Translations under genes and position numbers: made by a program
The notes under the pieces: model-generated
Seen by the model: only the letters and a program-made list of their open reading frames with translations
The model's database searches: none
Told to the model about the DNA's origin: nothing
Shown: one piece after another, positions 52,296 to 61,871 of the stretch
How the letters are laid out: each line of letters begins with the position of its first letter
Position numbering within the stretch: the first letter of the stretch is position 1
Assembly (NCBI GenBank): GCA_022072165.1
Contig: JAJVIF010000002.1
Span: forward strand, 112,221-176,220
DNA: 64,000 bases
Origin: a bacterium
GTDB lineage: Bacteria; JAJVIF01
Reading direction: 5' to 3'

Positions 52296-55200
52296 TTACG
52301 CGGGAGCGACCAGTACGTCGAAGTACCGGTTAATCCGACCGCCAGATTCATCCTGCGCCTGCACTGTGACCGTGTAACGCCCCGGTGCAGCATAGATGTG
52401 CGCCGGATTCGTCCCCTCCACAACTTCAGAGCCGTCTCCAAAGTCCGTACTGAAGGTGACCGCTTCATCCTCCACGTCAATGGTGCCGCTCAGATCGAGC
52501 GTGAAGCCGGTCAGCGCAGAAAAGACCAGAGTGCCACCGACTGGCACAATGTCGATGAGAGGTGCGACGTTGTCGGCGAACGGCCCGACTGCTACCAGGA
52601 TATTGGACTGGCTGGAAGCTCCGAGGGTGTCGGTCACGACCAGGGTCACTTCGTAGAAGCCAGGGTCGGCATATGTGTGCGATGGTGCAGTCCCGATGTC
52701 GGCATTCCCATCACCGAAGTCCCATGCAAAGGATTCCTCCGAGAGCGTGCCATCGGGATCAATCGCGAAGTCTGCCGCGAAGTTGACTGTGAGCGGGGCA
52801 TCGCCGACATACGCGTCCACGCCGGCCAGTGCCACCGGCGGAATGTTCGGCGGGGCTTCCACTACCCGGACCAGCAACTGGGCCGAGACAAAGCGCTGCG
52901 GGTCGGGCTCCGGCAACAACTCGGAAGCGATCATCGTGACCTGATACAGCCCGGGCAGAGCGTAGATGTGCATTGGGTTGGCATCGCCAGACACCTGGCC
53001 ATCACCAAAGTCCCAGCCGATGATCTGAATCGCCTCGCCTTCCGGGTCGTGCGTGCCGGTGGAGAAGAACTGCATACTCACGCCGGTCGGCGACTGAATC
53101 GGGAGGGCGGTCGCGCGGGCGACCACGCGTGCTCCGAGACCAAAGGGCGGCCCCAGGGACACGAAGATCGGGATGGCGGTCGCGCCCGTCCGGCCATCTT
53201 CGTCCGTCACTGTCAGGATGACCGAGTGGTTCCCCAGCGTCGAGAAGGTTTTGGTCACGACCGCACCCGTGTCGGTGCTTCCATCATCCGTGAACTGCCA
53301 GTCGTAGCTGCTGATGGCGCGTCCGATGGGGCTGAAGGAGGCGCTGGCATCGAGTTCCACGGTCACCGAGTTCTCGGCAAACGTAGGACCCTGCGGCTCG
53401 ATGATGGCAAAGGGCTGCTCTTCGTCGAACTCCGCAATCACCTGGATCTGCGCTTCTGCAAAGCCCGTCCGTGGCGGGGTGCCGTCATCAGTGATCTGGA
53501 GCGTGACGAAATAGAAGCCTTCTTCGGGGGGTGTCGTATAGGTGTGGGTGGGATTCGGCAGAGCGCTGGTGTTGCCATCCCCGAAATCCCAGAAGTAGTT
53601 CGCCAGGTTGTTCCCATCGGGGTCGTTGGAACCGAGGGATGAGAACTGCACGGGCTGATTGACTTCTGCCACGGGCGGTGCCGTGATGAAGACTTCCGGT
53701 GCCAGGTTGCTCGCCGCATTTACCTTAATGACCACGGTGTCACTGGACCGGTCATTGGGCGCTCCGAGACCGGAGTTGTCGATGACCTGCAGGGTCGCGG
53801 TGTAGCCCTCGCCGGTCAGGTCGGGTTGCACGTAGGTGTACTGCGGGTTCGGCAGGATGCTGACGCCCCCACCGCTGACCGCCGGGTCACCGAAGTTCCA
53901 GAGGTAGCTGGTGATGGTGCCATCCGGGTCGTTAGAACCGGCGGAGCTGAAGGAGACCGTCAACGGAGCTTCGCCTTCGGTCGGCTCCGCACCAGCGACT
54001 GCGATCGGCAGCTGATTATCCGGGCGGGCCTCGGCGATGATCTTCACCGTAAAGGTGTCTGTTCCGCCATCGACGTCCTTGAGGGTCGCGACGAAGTTGT
54101 ACTCGCCAGGATTCACGTACGGCTTCTTGACCGTCGTGTAGTTGGCGAAGGGCTCGTTGTTGAGCTGCGGCCCATCACCGAAGACGATGGTGATGCGACC
54201 GGTGGCGAAGATATCGCTGTCAGCGTCGCTGGAGCAGAGGAACTTGAACTCGGGGCTGAACGGCACCTGGCCCCGGACTTCGCCCCCTTCGATGGCCGGA
54301 ATCGCTTCCGAAACGCAGAGGTCGGGATTCGCATTCGCCACCGCGGTCACCTGGACCTGAGCGGTGGCCTGGCCGGTGGGGTCGCCATCATCCGTCGCTG
54401 TCAGCCGGATCGTGTAAGTCCCAGGGGCCGTGTAGGTGTGATTGACCGCCTGGCTGACATCAATCGGAGAGCCCGGCAGCAACGTCTCAGGTGTGCTATC
54501 TCCCCAGTTGATGGCGACTGATGCGAGATTGCCATCCGGGTCGGACGTGCCACTGGCAGACACGATGACACCCAGCTGGCCATTGGAAATGCGGCCTGAT
54601 CCCGAGGCAGGATCAAGCAGGGTGATTTTTGCTTTGGGGGGCAGGTTTGTGATGGCGCCATTCGGACCCACCACAGAGAGGACATTCGACTGCACACAGA
54701 CCGAGCAGCCGCTCCCCAGCTGATTTTGTGGATAGGTGGTCGGATCACCGAAGTAGTCGGGAATGAAGTAGTCGGCCCGGAGGTTGCGCTGCAGTTCATC
54801 GACCGCTGTCAGCGCCAGGGGATTACCGGGGCGAGACAGGGCATCGCCAGGGCGGAAGGGGGTCATGGTCAGGGCGACCCGGCTGGAGATGCCTTCGCTG
54901 GCAGTCGGATTCGGGCTCAGGGCGATCGTGGAACCGGCGGTGTAGTCCGCTACAGCGAGAAGACCCTTGGACTGGTCGACCTGGAAGATCGGAGTGCCAT
55001 CAGCGCCGGAAAGGCTCAGGCTGCGGGGGGCGACCGGAATCGCCACCAGCACATTCTGGTTGTCGCCAGTGTAGCCGGCATCCGCTGCTGTCGGGCGGAC
55101 TTTCACCAGCAGATAACGCTGGCCGCTACGAAGATTGGCAGGCACCGGGCCGTTGCCGAAAACATCGTCGAAAGCGGCACGGATCGCGGTTTTTGTTGCG

Positions 55201-56138
55201 CTGCCCGCCACCGCCAGTTGCTGCTGGAAGTAGGTATTCTGCGTGCCACCGGCGGAGAGCCGGTCGAGAAATTTGCGGTATGTGGGGTCATTCGGATCGC
55301 TTTCCAGGGCAGCTCCAAGCTGCCAGTTCCCCACGAGTCCCCCTTCTTCAACCAGTGCTGCCAAATAGAGGTAGCCACCACCGGTGTCGAGGGCATCCGC
55401 AACAGCATTCCCCAACTGCGCCTGGTTGAAGACCCCTTCGAAGGAGGCAAACGCCTCAAAGGCCAGGAGGCGGTTCAGCAGGTCGTTGTCGATGAAGTAG
55501 CGATTGTTGATCCCGATGCCGGTTGACGCGGACAGCACCGCATCGGCTTCCAGATTGAGCCGGACAATGATCGTGTTGCCTTCCACCGCGATATTCAGCG
55601 CGCTGGAAACCGGTGTCCCGAATTCATCGGTAAGAATCGCCGCTTCCCGCTCTTCTTCGCCGGATCCATCCGCCGTGATGACTCGATCCGGAATCTTCTG
55701 GGAGAAGAAGAAGCGCGGTGCCCGGTTGGCCTGTCGGGGCACAATCGCGCCGACAAACTCGTTGCCCTTACGGATGTTCACGATGAACACGCCAGGGAGC
55801 GGCGTCCCGGATTCATCTGCAATCTGGAACCGGACCGCCTTGCCCGCCCGGGAGCTGCTGTCGGCCTTGGCGAACGCCGGCAGCGTCACCACCCCCGTGT
55901 CGTCCGTCGCGCCGGAGCGGACATCGGCATCGGTCGTGGGAATCCCCCCGCCACCGCCGGAGCCTCCGCCACCTGGGCCGTCAGGAGTCGGACCGGGCAG
56001 GCCGCCGCTGGTGTCCGGGTCCGGACCACCCGGATCCGGCAGAGTGGGCGTATTGCTACCACCGCCTCCGCATCCCAGAATCAGGATGATCAGCCACATA
56101 ACCAGGCTGAGCGTCAGGCGTAAAGGGGACGTCCGCAT
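52296..56138 (-). CDS. Giant multi-PKD surface lipoprotein
   Basis: The ATG at 56138 has AGGAGG 11 bases upstream. The 1280-aa product has a lipoprotein signal (WLIILILGCGGGG), a Gly/Pro linker and an unassigned region of about 450 residues. About eight PKD domains follow from about residue 515 to the end. Examples are INWGDSTP, LWNFGDP, WDFGDGN, GWDFGDGQVSGDA, AWDFGDGNADIG and TDFGDGSEVVE, with 'YxxPGxYxVTLxVTD' turns in each. PKD arrays act as rigid stalks or binding scaffolds; a surface adhesin or envelope fibre is likely. One of the largest genes in the window. Confidence 0.78.
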   Translation of the reverse strand: MRTSPLRLTLSLVMWLIILILGCGGGGSNTPTLPDPGGPDPDTSGGLPGPTPDGPGGGGSGGGGGIPTTDADVRSGATDDTGVVTLPAFAKADSSSRAGKAVRFQIADESGTPLPGVFIVNIRKGNEFVGAIVPRQANRAPRFFFSQKIPDRVITADGSGEEEREAAILTDEFGTPVSSALNIAVEGNTIIVRLNLEADAVLSASTGIGINNRYFIDNDLLNRLLAFEAFASFEGVFNQAQLGNAVADALDTGGGYLYLAALVEEGGLVGNWQLGAALESDPNDPTYRKFLDRLSAGGTQNTYFQQQLAVAGSATKTAIRAAFDDVFGNGPVPANLRSGQRYLLVKVRPTAADAGYTGDNQNVLVAIPVAPRSLSLSGADGTPIFQVDQSKGLLAVADYTAGSTIALSPNPTASEGISSRVALTMTPFRPGDALSRPGNPLALTAVDELQRNLRADYFIPDYFGDPTTYPQNQLGSGCSVCVQSNVLSVVGPNGAITNLPPKAKITLLDPASGSGRISNGQLGVIVSASGTSDPDGNLASVAINWGDSTPETLLPGSPIDVSQAVNHTYTAPGTYTIRLTATDDGDPTGQATAQVQVTAVANANPDLCVSEAIPAIEGGEVRGQVPFSPEFKFLCSSDADSDIFATGRITIVFGDGPQLNNEPFANYTTVKKPYVNPGEYNFVATLKDVDGGTDTFTVKIIAEARPDNQLPIAVAGAEPTEGEAPLTVSFSSAGSNDPDGTITSYLWNFGDPAVSGGGVSILPNPQYTYVQPDLTGEGYTATLQVIDNSGLGAPNDRSSDTVVIKVNAASNLAPEVFITAPPVAEVNQPVQFSSLGSNDPDGNNLANYFWDFGDGNTSALPNPTHTYTTPPEEGFYFVTLQITDDGTPPRTGFAEAQIQVIAEFDEEQPFAIIEPQGPTFAENSVTVELDASASFSPIGRAISSYDWQFTDDGSTDTGAVVTKTFSTLGNHSVILTVTDEDGRTGATAIPIFVSLGPPFGLGARVVARATALPIQSPTGVSMQFFSTGTHDPEGEAIQIIGWDFGDGQVSGDANPMHIYALPGLYQVTMIASELLPEPDPQRFVSAQLLVRVVEAPPNIPPVALAGVDAYVGDAPLTVNFAADFAIDPDGTLSEESFAWDFGDGNADIGTAPSHTYADPGFYEVTLVVTDTLGASSQSNILVAVGPFADNVAPLIDIVPVGGTLVFSALTGFTLDLSGTIDVEDEAVTFSTDFGDGSEVVEGTNPAHIYAAPGRYTVTVQAQDESGGRINRYFDVLVAPA

Positions 56139-56337
56139 TGTGAAGCGGCCTCCTGGACGACGTTCTGTTGGGGGCAAGCGGACTGACCGTTGTTACGACC
56201 TGTAACGATCGGTGCGCTTTACATGAAGAATCCTAACACAGCCCATGCCACGCGAAGCAGCCTTTGCGCTTCCTAAAGTGCCTGTTCCCTGCTGGTCGAC
56301 GCCAGTGCCGGATTGCGACCAGGTCGATTATGTCGAC

Positions 56338-57696
56338 TCACTTCGATAGCGTAGATCCTTCATCGGCATATTGCTTCATCTTATTGATCAGAGTACTCCG
56401 CGCGACTCCCAAAAGCCGAGCCGCCCGGGTCTGGTTCCCCTGGCAGAGGTCCAGTACCCGGGTGATGTGTTGTTGCTCGACTTCGGCCAGCGTCGGGATC
56501 TGCCCGGTCAGCGGGGCCCGCTGGCTGTTCCGCAGAAACTCTGCTGGCAACTCCTTGCGGAGCAGCCGCGCAGATTCCACTTTGGGCCAGATACGGCTGA
56601 GTACCAGCCGGAGTTCGCCGACATTCCCTTCCCAGGGGTAATTCATCAGGGCCACGACCGCCGCCGGCTCGATGCCCCGCACCGAGCGCCCGTATTCCTC
56701 GTTGAGTTCCTGCGTCAGTTCCAGCAAGAGCTGCATGAAGTCTTGCTGACGATCCCGCAATGGCGGCAGGAGGATGTGGCGTCCGAGTAACTGCTGCCGG
56801 AGTTCTGGGGCGATCCGGAGGTCCCCCACCCCGACAGACTCAAGACTGGGACCACCCGTCAGGATCAGGCGTCCCGGGAAAGAGGTGATCACCCCACCCA
56901 GAGGCTGAAACGTTCTGTTGTCCAGGAGCTGGTTGAGCACGGACTGGAACGCCGCTGGGAGAGCCTGGACTTCGCGAATCACGACCGTGCCGCGACCAGC
57001 CTCCGCCAGCACCCCACGCATCCGGGGACTGCCCGCCTTGAGCTGGCCAGGCTCCGCCCCGACCAGTTGCGCCAGATGCTCGATCTGACGTTCCGGGTCC
57101 TGCGAAGCGCTCCACGAGAAAAACCCATCGTTGGCACGATTAGAAGCCTGATGAATCAGGCGCGCCAGACGATGCCGGCCGGTACCCGGCTCACCCAGAA
57201 TGCAGACTGGCTGATCGGTTTGCGCGGCTTCCCGCGCCAGACGGACCGCGGTGCGGAGCAGGGGCTGCTGGGGAGTCCAGCCCGCCAGGGAGGCCTCGGA
57301 AGGGTCAGGCTGAGTCGCCCGCTCCAGCCGCTTCAGTTTCTCGAAGCGCGATGCTTTCGCTACCAGATCGTCCAGGATCAGGGGCTTGACCAGATAGTCC
57401 CAGGCCCCCTCCTGCAACGCCTGTACGGCTGATTTCGCATCCGCCCGGGCCGTGATGATGATGACGGCCGCTGGATGCGAGGGGTGCTTTGTAAAGGAGG
57501 CGATCAGGTCGATGCCTTTAGCATCTGGCAACAGATGATCAAGGAGCACGAGGTCGGGCTCCAGCTCTTCACTCAGGGCGAGGCCCGCTTTCGCCGTTTC
57601 AGCGCGACGCACATCGTGGCCGTGGGCTTTCAGGGCTTCCTGGACCGTATGCCCCACCAGTTGTTCATCATCGATGACGAGAATCCGGAGACTCAT
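56338..57696 (-). CDS. Degenerate NtrC-family response regulator
   Basis: This 452-aa protein has a receiver (D10, phosphoacceptor D53 in LVLLDHLLP, K in YLVKPL), an AAA+-like domain (about 140-370) and a Fis-type HTH (residues 405-445, TRAARLLGVARSTLINKMKQY). The AAA+ domain is degenerate: Walker A is GEPGTGR with Arg for Lys, Walker B reads GRGTVVIREVQ without the DE pair, and the GAFTGA sigma54 loop is absent. The rest of the fold (LPPLRDRQQD, YPWEGNVGELR) is kept. Hence it likely regulates without ATP-driven sigma54 activation. The DHp-like gene sits upstream. Confidence 0.85.
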   Translation of the reverse strand: MSLRILVIDDEQLVGHTVQEALKAHGHDVRRAETAKAGLALSEELEPDLVLLDHLLPDAKGIDLIASFTKHPSHPAAVIIITARADAKSAVQALQEGAWDYLVKPLILDDLVAKASRFEKLKRLERATQPDPSEASLAGWTPQQPLLRTAVRLAREAAQTDQPVCILGEPGTGRHRLARLIHQASNRANDGFFSWSASQDPERQIEHLAQLVGAEPGQLKAGSPRMRGVLAEAGRGTVVIREVQALPAAFQSVLNQLLDNRTFQPLGGVITSFPGRLILTGGPSLESVGVGDLRIAPELRQQLLGRHILLPPLRDRQQDFMQLLLELTQELNEEYGRSVRGIEPAAVVALMNYPWEGNVGELRLVLSRIWPKVESARLLRKELPAEFLRNSQRAPLTGQIPTLAEVEQQHITRVLDLCQGNQTRAARLLGVARSTLINKMKQYADEGSTLSK

Positions 57697-57731
57697 GCTC
57701 TGCTCCTTTCCAGCGCTCGAAGATCAGCCTG

Positions 57732-58004
57732 TTAGTCGATCTTCAGCCGATACTCGTCGGGGTAGTGCAGATGCTGTTGCACTCGCTCGGTGGTCGCGAG
57801 ACACTGCTCGATACTCTCTTTGGCGAGGCAGAACGTTTCCTGGCTGACCGCCCCGGTGGCCATCTGTTCCGAGAGCAACTGACACGCCTGGTGCACGCCC
57901 GCCAGTCCGTTGGCAATCTGGTGCAAGGCCAGCCGGAGCCCCTCGATGTCCACCGCGACATCAACGTCCGGGTCGGTGGTGGGCAATTGCTCCTGCTCGG
58001 TCAT
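57732..58004 (-). CDS. Small histidine-kinase DHp-like protein
   Basis: This 90-aa helical protein resembles the dimerisation/phosphoacceptor (DHp) domain of histidine kinases without any catalytic ATPase domain. Residues from about 25 read ALHQIANGLAGVHQACQLL, matching the H-box shape H-x-x-x-N-x-L-x-x-I, followed by the second helix (AKESIEQCLATTERVQQHLHYPDEY). Similar free DHp proteins (Spo0B, ChpT) pass phosphate from a kinase to a regulator. It lies 35 bp upstream of the NtrC-like gene on the same strand, so it may be its partner. The assignment is by pattern only. Confidence 0.55.
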   Translation of the reverse strand: MTEQEQLPTTDPDVDVAVDIEGLRLALHQIANGLAGVHQACQLLSEQMATGAVSQETFCLAKESIEQCLATTERVQQHLHYPDEYRLKID

Positions 58005-58158
58005 GTGCTCACCGTGTTCCGAACCTGAAGCTGGCCGACGGCCACTACTGTCAGAGCGCCTGGAAGAGTCAACTGAAGTATATCGCGACAGTTACATGAA
58101 GGTGAGTCGGTCCATTCGCCCGGTATCCTGTGTGGAATCGCGACGCTGGGACTTGACC

Positions 58159-58770
58159 TCAGAGCTGCAATCGAACCAATGGCCGCGAATGACTGCTGCG
58201 TTGGATAACCGCAAACCCGAGGGACTCAAAGAGCGACAGGGGCCCGGTGAAAGCGAAGGTCGCCGGCAGACGTTCACCACTTTTGGTGAGGGGGACGGGA
58301 TACGCCTCGGCCCAGGAGGCTCCCTGACGCCGCATCTCGTCGATCGCAGTCTGCAGAAGGGCGCGTGCCACGCCCTGGCCGCGATACGTCCGATGGACGA
58401 AAAAACAGGGGATCGACCAGACCCCTTCCAGGTCGGTTCGGGCATAGACCCGGGAACGCCCCAGCCGGGGGAAATCCGTGCGAGGACCGAACGTACACCA
58501 CCCCACCGGTGTCTCTCCCGCCAGAGCCAGGATGCCCTGTGCTTCTCCGTCAAGAACCAGTTGCTGCATCGCGGCTTTGTTCGGTGCGCCGTTTTGCGCC
58601 TTGTACAGAGCACCGGTGAGCGGGCTGCGCCACCACATGCACCAGCAGCCGCCGCAGGCACCATTTGCGCCGAAGAGCTGTTCGAGGAGGGAGAAATCGT
58701 CCGGTGTCAGCGGACGGCACTGGACCGCAGCTTCCGGTGACGAAGTGAGCGCAGCAGATCGCCGGGGCAT
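58159..58770 (-). CDS. GNAT-family N-acetyltransferase
   Basis: This 203-aa protein has the acetyl-CoA-binding pattern IPCFFVHRTYRGQGVARALLQTAIDE (motif A, R/Q-x-x-G-x-A) and a following FAFTGPLSLFESLGF strand-helix of motif B. The N-terminal part carries a C-rich segment (CGGCWCMWW). GNAT members acetylate varied amines, so the substrate is unknown. GGGGAG lies 8 bases before the ATG. Confidence 0.8.
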   Translation of the reverse strand: MPRRSAALTSSPEAAVQCRPLTPDDFSLLEQLFGANGACGGCWCMWWRSPLTGALYKAQNGAPNKAAMQQLVLDGEAQGILALAGETPVGWCTFGPRTDFPRLGRSRVYARTDLEGVWSIPCFFVHRTYRGQGVARALLQTAIDEMRRQGASWAEAYPVPLTKSGERLPATFAFTGPLSLFESLGFAVIQRSSHSRPLVRLQL

Positions 58771-58812
58771 AGTTCAGGCTCCCCTGTTGGCCTGGAGGTC
58801 GGCGGACGTAAG

Positions 58813-59031
58813 TCAGCGATTGGGAATTCCGATGAAGTGGTCGAACAGTTCAATCCCGGTAAGTGCCAGGAGGAGCAGCAGCAGAATGATCCACGCCCGT
58901 TCCCGTTTGCGCAGCGGCTTGGCCCCGGAACTCCCAGGCGCGGGGGTTGCGGACCTGGCGTCGACGGCGATGCGCTCCGGGGACGAGGAGTCCGCGGAAT
59001 CGTCGGGGTGAGGCGACAGAGCGGTGCTCAC
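58813..59031 (-). CDS. Small single-TM protein
   Basis: This 72-aa protein has a disordered Ser/Pro/Asp-rich N-terminus, a basic patch (KPLRKRER) and one membrane helix (AWIILLLLLLALTGIELF) near the end. The GTG start has AGGAG 10 bases upstream. I see no family. Confidence 0.5.
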   Translation of the reverse strand: MSTALSPHPDDSADSSSPERIAVDARSATPAPGSSGAKPLRKRERAWIILLLLLLALTGIELFDHFIGIPNR

Positions 59032-59193
59032 GGGTGGTGCGCTCCTGCGGAGGCGATGAGGTCATGGGAGGGACCCTCCAGTGCGAGTGACTGAGTCGTC
59101 GATACTAGCGCTCAGTACCGCAATCGTGCCAAAGTTCGGGCGCAGTGCAAGTGGCGGAGTGCAAATTTCGTCCGGATCGGACATCCTGCAGGC

Positions 59194-59637
59194 ATGACCG
59201 CCTCACTTCCCAATGACTGCCCACTCTGTCAGCGCATCCACCGATTACGCGAGGGGAGCGATCCGGCACTCATACATGAGTTTCCCCACAGCTACTGGCT
59301 GGTCGGGGAGCATCAATTTTTCCACGGCTACACCTTGCTATTGCATAAAGCACATGTCCGGGAACTGCATGACCTCTCACCAGAGGTGTCGCAGGCGTTC
59401 TATAACGAACTGATGATCGCCTCCCGGGCGGTCGTGGCCGTGTGCAGCCCGTGGAAGATGAACTACAGTAGTTTTGGGAATCAGGTGCCGCATCTCCACT
59501 GGCATCTCATGCCTCGCTACGCCGATGAGCCGGACCGGCTCCGGCCTCCCTGGGATTTCAGCAGCCAGTTCGCCGCTCATTTGACGTTGCCAGAGGAGGC
59601 AGCAGCGCTGGCGTCGCGACTGCGCGCCGCGCTCTGA
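59194..59637 (+). CDS. HIT-family hydrolase
   Basis: This 147-aa protein has the histidine triad VPHLHWHLMPR (H-x-H-x-H near residues 100-106) with the upstream SSFGNQ loop. An N-terminal CPLC pair may bind a metal. HIT proteins cleave nucleotide phosphoramidates or dinucleoside polyphosphates. Substrate unknown. Confidence 0.88.
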   Translation: MTASLPNDCPLCQRIHRLREGSDPALIHEFPHSYWLVGEHQFFHGYTLLLHKAHVRELHDLSPEVSQAFYNELMIASRAVVAVCSPWKMNYSSFGNQVPHLHWHLMPRYADEPDRLRPPWDFSSQFAAHLTLPEEAAALASRLRAAL

Positions 59638-59733
59638 GCCAGCGCTGCGCGTTACAATCACTGTCGCGTTACGCGAATCTGAGTCGCGTGATGGGCAGCG
59701 CAGGCTGCTTCCAGGAAAGGACCTTGTAGCTCT

Positions 59734-61107
59734 ATGGAGCCTGCCGCCACCGTGGCACTTCCCCACACGCTTGCTGAACGTCTGGCCACCCGAACTGCCA
59801 CCATCACGATTGTGGGTGTCGGCTATGTCGGCCTGCCCCTGGCGATGGCCCTGAGCGCGGCCGGGTTCCGGGTCTTCGGCCTGGATAATTCCGCCGCCCG
59901 AGTCGCGGAACTGGCAGCGGGGTCCTCGCCGATCACGGATGTCCCTTCGGCCGAGCTCGCAGAGCAGCTGGCCACGGGGCGCTTTACGCCGACCCAGGAT
60001 CCGGCGGTCCTGAAGGAATCCGATGTCGCCATCATTTGTGTCCCGACTCCCCTGACGCCCCATAAGCATCCGGACACCCGATTTATCGAGTCGGCGGCGC
60101 AAACCATTGCGAGCGCCCTGCGACCGGGGATGCTGGTGATCCTGGAGTCGACGACTTATCCGGGGACCACCACCGAACTGATCCGGCCCCTGCTGGAGAA
60201 GTCAGGGCTGGTCGCCGGACACGATTTCCATCTGGTCTTTTCCCCCGAGCGAGTGGATCCCGGCAACACGCAGTACAGCGTCGCCAACACACCCAAAGTT
60301 CTGGGCGGCCTGACACCAGCCTGCACCGAACTTGCCGCGCAGATGTATGCCTCGATCTCCGGACCAGAATTCGTGGTGCGGGTCTCTTCGCCCACCGAAG
60401 CGGAGTTCGTCAAGCTGCTGGAGAACACGTTTCGAAGTGTCAACATTGCGCTGGTGAATGAATTGTCGCAATTGGCGCACCGGATGGGTGTCAACATCTG
60501 GGAAGTGATCGATGCGGCGGCCACGAAGCCCTACGGCTTTATGCCGTTCTATCCCGGCCCCGGAGTTGGGGGGCACTGCATTCCCGTGGACCCGTACTAC
60601 CTGCTCTGGAAAGCCCGGGAGTACCACTTCCACACGAAGTTCATCGAGCTGTCGGCAGAAACTAACGCCAACATGCCGGCCTATGTACTGAACCAGGTCT
60701 TCCGGATCCTGAATCGCGCCGGCAAGAGTCTGCTGGGCGCCCGTATCCTCGCGCTTGGAGTTACGTTCAAGCCGAACATCAACGACAACCGGAACTCCCC
60801 GGCGATGAGTGTCCTGGAGTTGCTGGCGGACAAAGGCGCGAACCTGCGCTACCACGACCCACATGTCCCCTCCCTCACGCTGGGGGAATCACATTCAGAC
60901 TTCACCAGTATGCTGCCCGACCTGGTGTCGCTCCGATCGGTGGAACTGACGGCTGAGGAACTCGAAGCCGCTGATCTGGTGCTGTTGCTGGTGCATCACG
61001 CCAGCTTCGACATCCCCTTTATCGTCGAACACAGCCCGCTGCTGTACGACACACGCAACGCGACCCGGGTCGTCTCGCCGCGACCAGCGCATGTGTTCGT
61101 CCTCTAG
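59734..61107 (+). CDS. UDP-GlcNAc/UDP-glucose 6-dehydrogenase-type enzyme
   Basis: This 457-aa protein oxidises a nucleotide sugar at C6 in two NAD-dependent steps. It has the N-terminal Rossmann motif GVGYVGLPL (28-36). The middle domain contains LVFSPERVDPGN and the E-x-x-K-L-x-E-N-x-F-R segment (about 224-234). Catalytic C282 is in GPGVGGHCIPVDPYYL, and a C-terminal Rossmann domain has LGVTFKPNINDNRNSPA. The overall pattern is closest to WbpA/WecC (UDP-GlcNAc or UDP-ManNAc dehydrogenases); the exact substrate cannot be told. It provides uronic-acid sugars for surface glycans. Confidence 0.9.
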   Translation: MEPAATVALPHTLAERLATRTATITIVGVGYVGLPLAMALSAAGFRVFGLDNSAARVAELAAGSSPITDVPSAELAEQLATGRFTPTQDPAVLKESDVAIICVPTPLTPHKHPDTRFIESAAQTIASALRPGMLVILESTTYPGTTTELIRPLLEKSGLVAGHDFHLVFSPERVDPGNTQYSVANTPKVLGGLTPACTELAAQMYASISGPEFVVRVSSPTEAEFVKLLENTFRSVNIALVNELSQLAHRMGVNIWEVIDAAATKPYGFMPFYPGPGVGGHCIPVDPYYLLWKAREYHFHTKFIELSAETNANMPAYVLNQVFRILNRAGKSLLGARILALGVTFKPNINDNRNSPAMSVLELLADKGANLRYHDPHVPSLTLGESHSDFTSMLPDLVSLRSVELTAEELEAADLVLLLVHHASFDIPFIVEHSPLLYDTRNATRVVSPRPAHVFVL

Positions 61108-61146
61108 CCCCAGACGTCCGCCCTATCGGTCACAGACACGACGAGC

Positions 61147-61164
61147 GCCGCTGGGATCAGCGGC
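61147..61164 (+). terminator. Weak hairpin terminator
   Basis: A 7-bp stem (GCCGCTG / CAGCGGC) with a 4-base loop is followed by ACTTTCGGTTTTG, 40 bp after the sugar dehydrogenase stop. The T-run is interrupted. Confidence 0.45.
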
Positions 61165-61204
61165 ACTTTCGGTTTTGTGATGCGGGTCTGACAGCAAACC
61201 AGGT

Positions 61205-61672
61205 TTAAGCGAGAAGGCTCCGAAGCATCCACGCGGTCTTTTCATGGACCTGCAATCGCTGGGTCAGCAGATCGCAGGAGACCTGGTCGGACGCGCTTTC
61301 AGCGAGGGCAAAAGCTTCCCGGGCGGTCCGGGCGACCGTCTCGTGAGCCTCCACCAGATGCGCGACCATCTGGGTCGCTTCGGGGATTGAGGCATCCTCG
61401 CCGATCGCGGAGAGCTGGCTGAACTGGGCGTAGGTACCGGGGGCATAGACTCCCAGTGCCCGGATCCGCTCAGCGATGAGGTCCACCGCCAGCGCCAGTT
61501 CGTTGTACTGCGTCTCGAACATCAGATGCAGGGTCTGGAACATGGGACCCGTGACATTCCAGTGGTAGTTGTGTGTCTTGAGGTAGAGGGTGTATGTGTC
61601 CGCGAGAACACGGGACAGCCCCTGTGCGATTTCCTCGCGTTGCGCCGGGGCGATGCCGATGTTGATGTCCAT
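61205..61672 (-). CDS. dps: Dps-family ferritin-like DNA-protection protein
   Basis: The ATG at 61672 has AGGAGG 8 bases upstream; the longer open frame has no homology before it. The 155-aa protein is a Dps-type mini-ferritin that stores iron and shields DNA from peroxide. The pattern [45 protein letters not shown] contains the first-subunit ferroxidase ligands (H34, H49 and nearby acidic residues). It lacks a long basic N-tail, so DNA binding may be indirect. It is divergent from the WecA-type gene. Confidence 0.92.
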   Translation of the reverse strand: MDINIGIAPAQREEIAQGLSRVLADTYTLYLKTHNYHWNVTGPMFQTLHLMFETQYNELALAVDLIAERIRALGVYAPGTYAQFSQLSAIGEDASIPEATQMVAHLVEAHETVARTAREAFALAESASDQVSCDLLTQRLQVHEKTAWMLRSLLA

Positions 61673-61806
61673 TGTGGGAACCTCCTGGTGCGATGGATGC
61701 GCTCTGCATCCTACTCTGCCGCATGGCGGGCGGTGTGTATTCGGTAGTGGTCTTCGGGATACTTGCCCTTTGGCGGAAAGCGTGCTGACATAAGGGACCG
61801 ACCCCC

Positions 61807-61835
61807 TTGCGGGATCCGCAGCCAGGCAGTATATA
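61807..61835 (+). promoter_or_regulatory. Predicted sigma70-type promoter of the WecA-like gene
   Basis: TTGCGG, exactly 17 bases, then TATATA. The predicted start would give a short leader of about 30 bases to the ATG at 61872. The -10 is good and the -35 moderate. Confidence 0.5.
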
Positions 61836-61871
61836 CCTCGCAAGTCAAGGCATCTCGACCGAGTCGTACCC

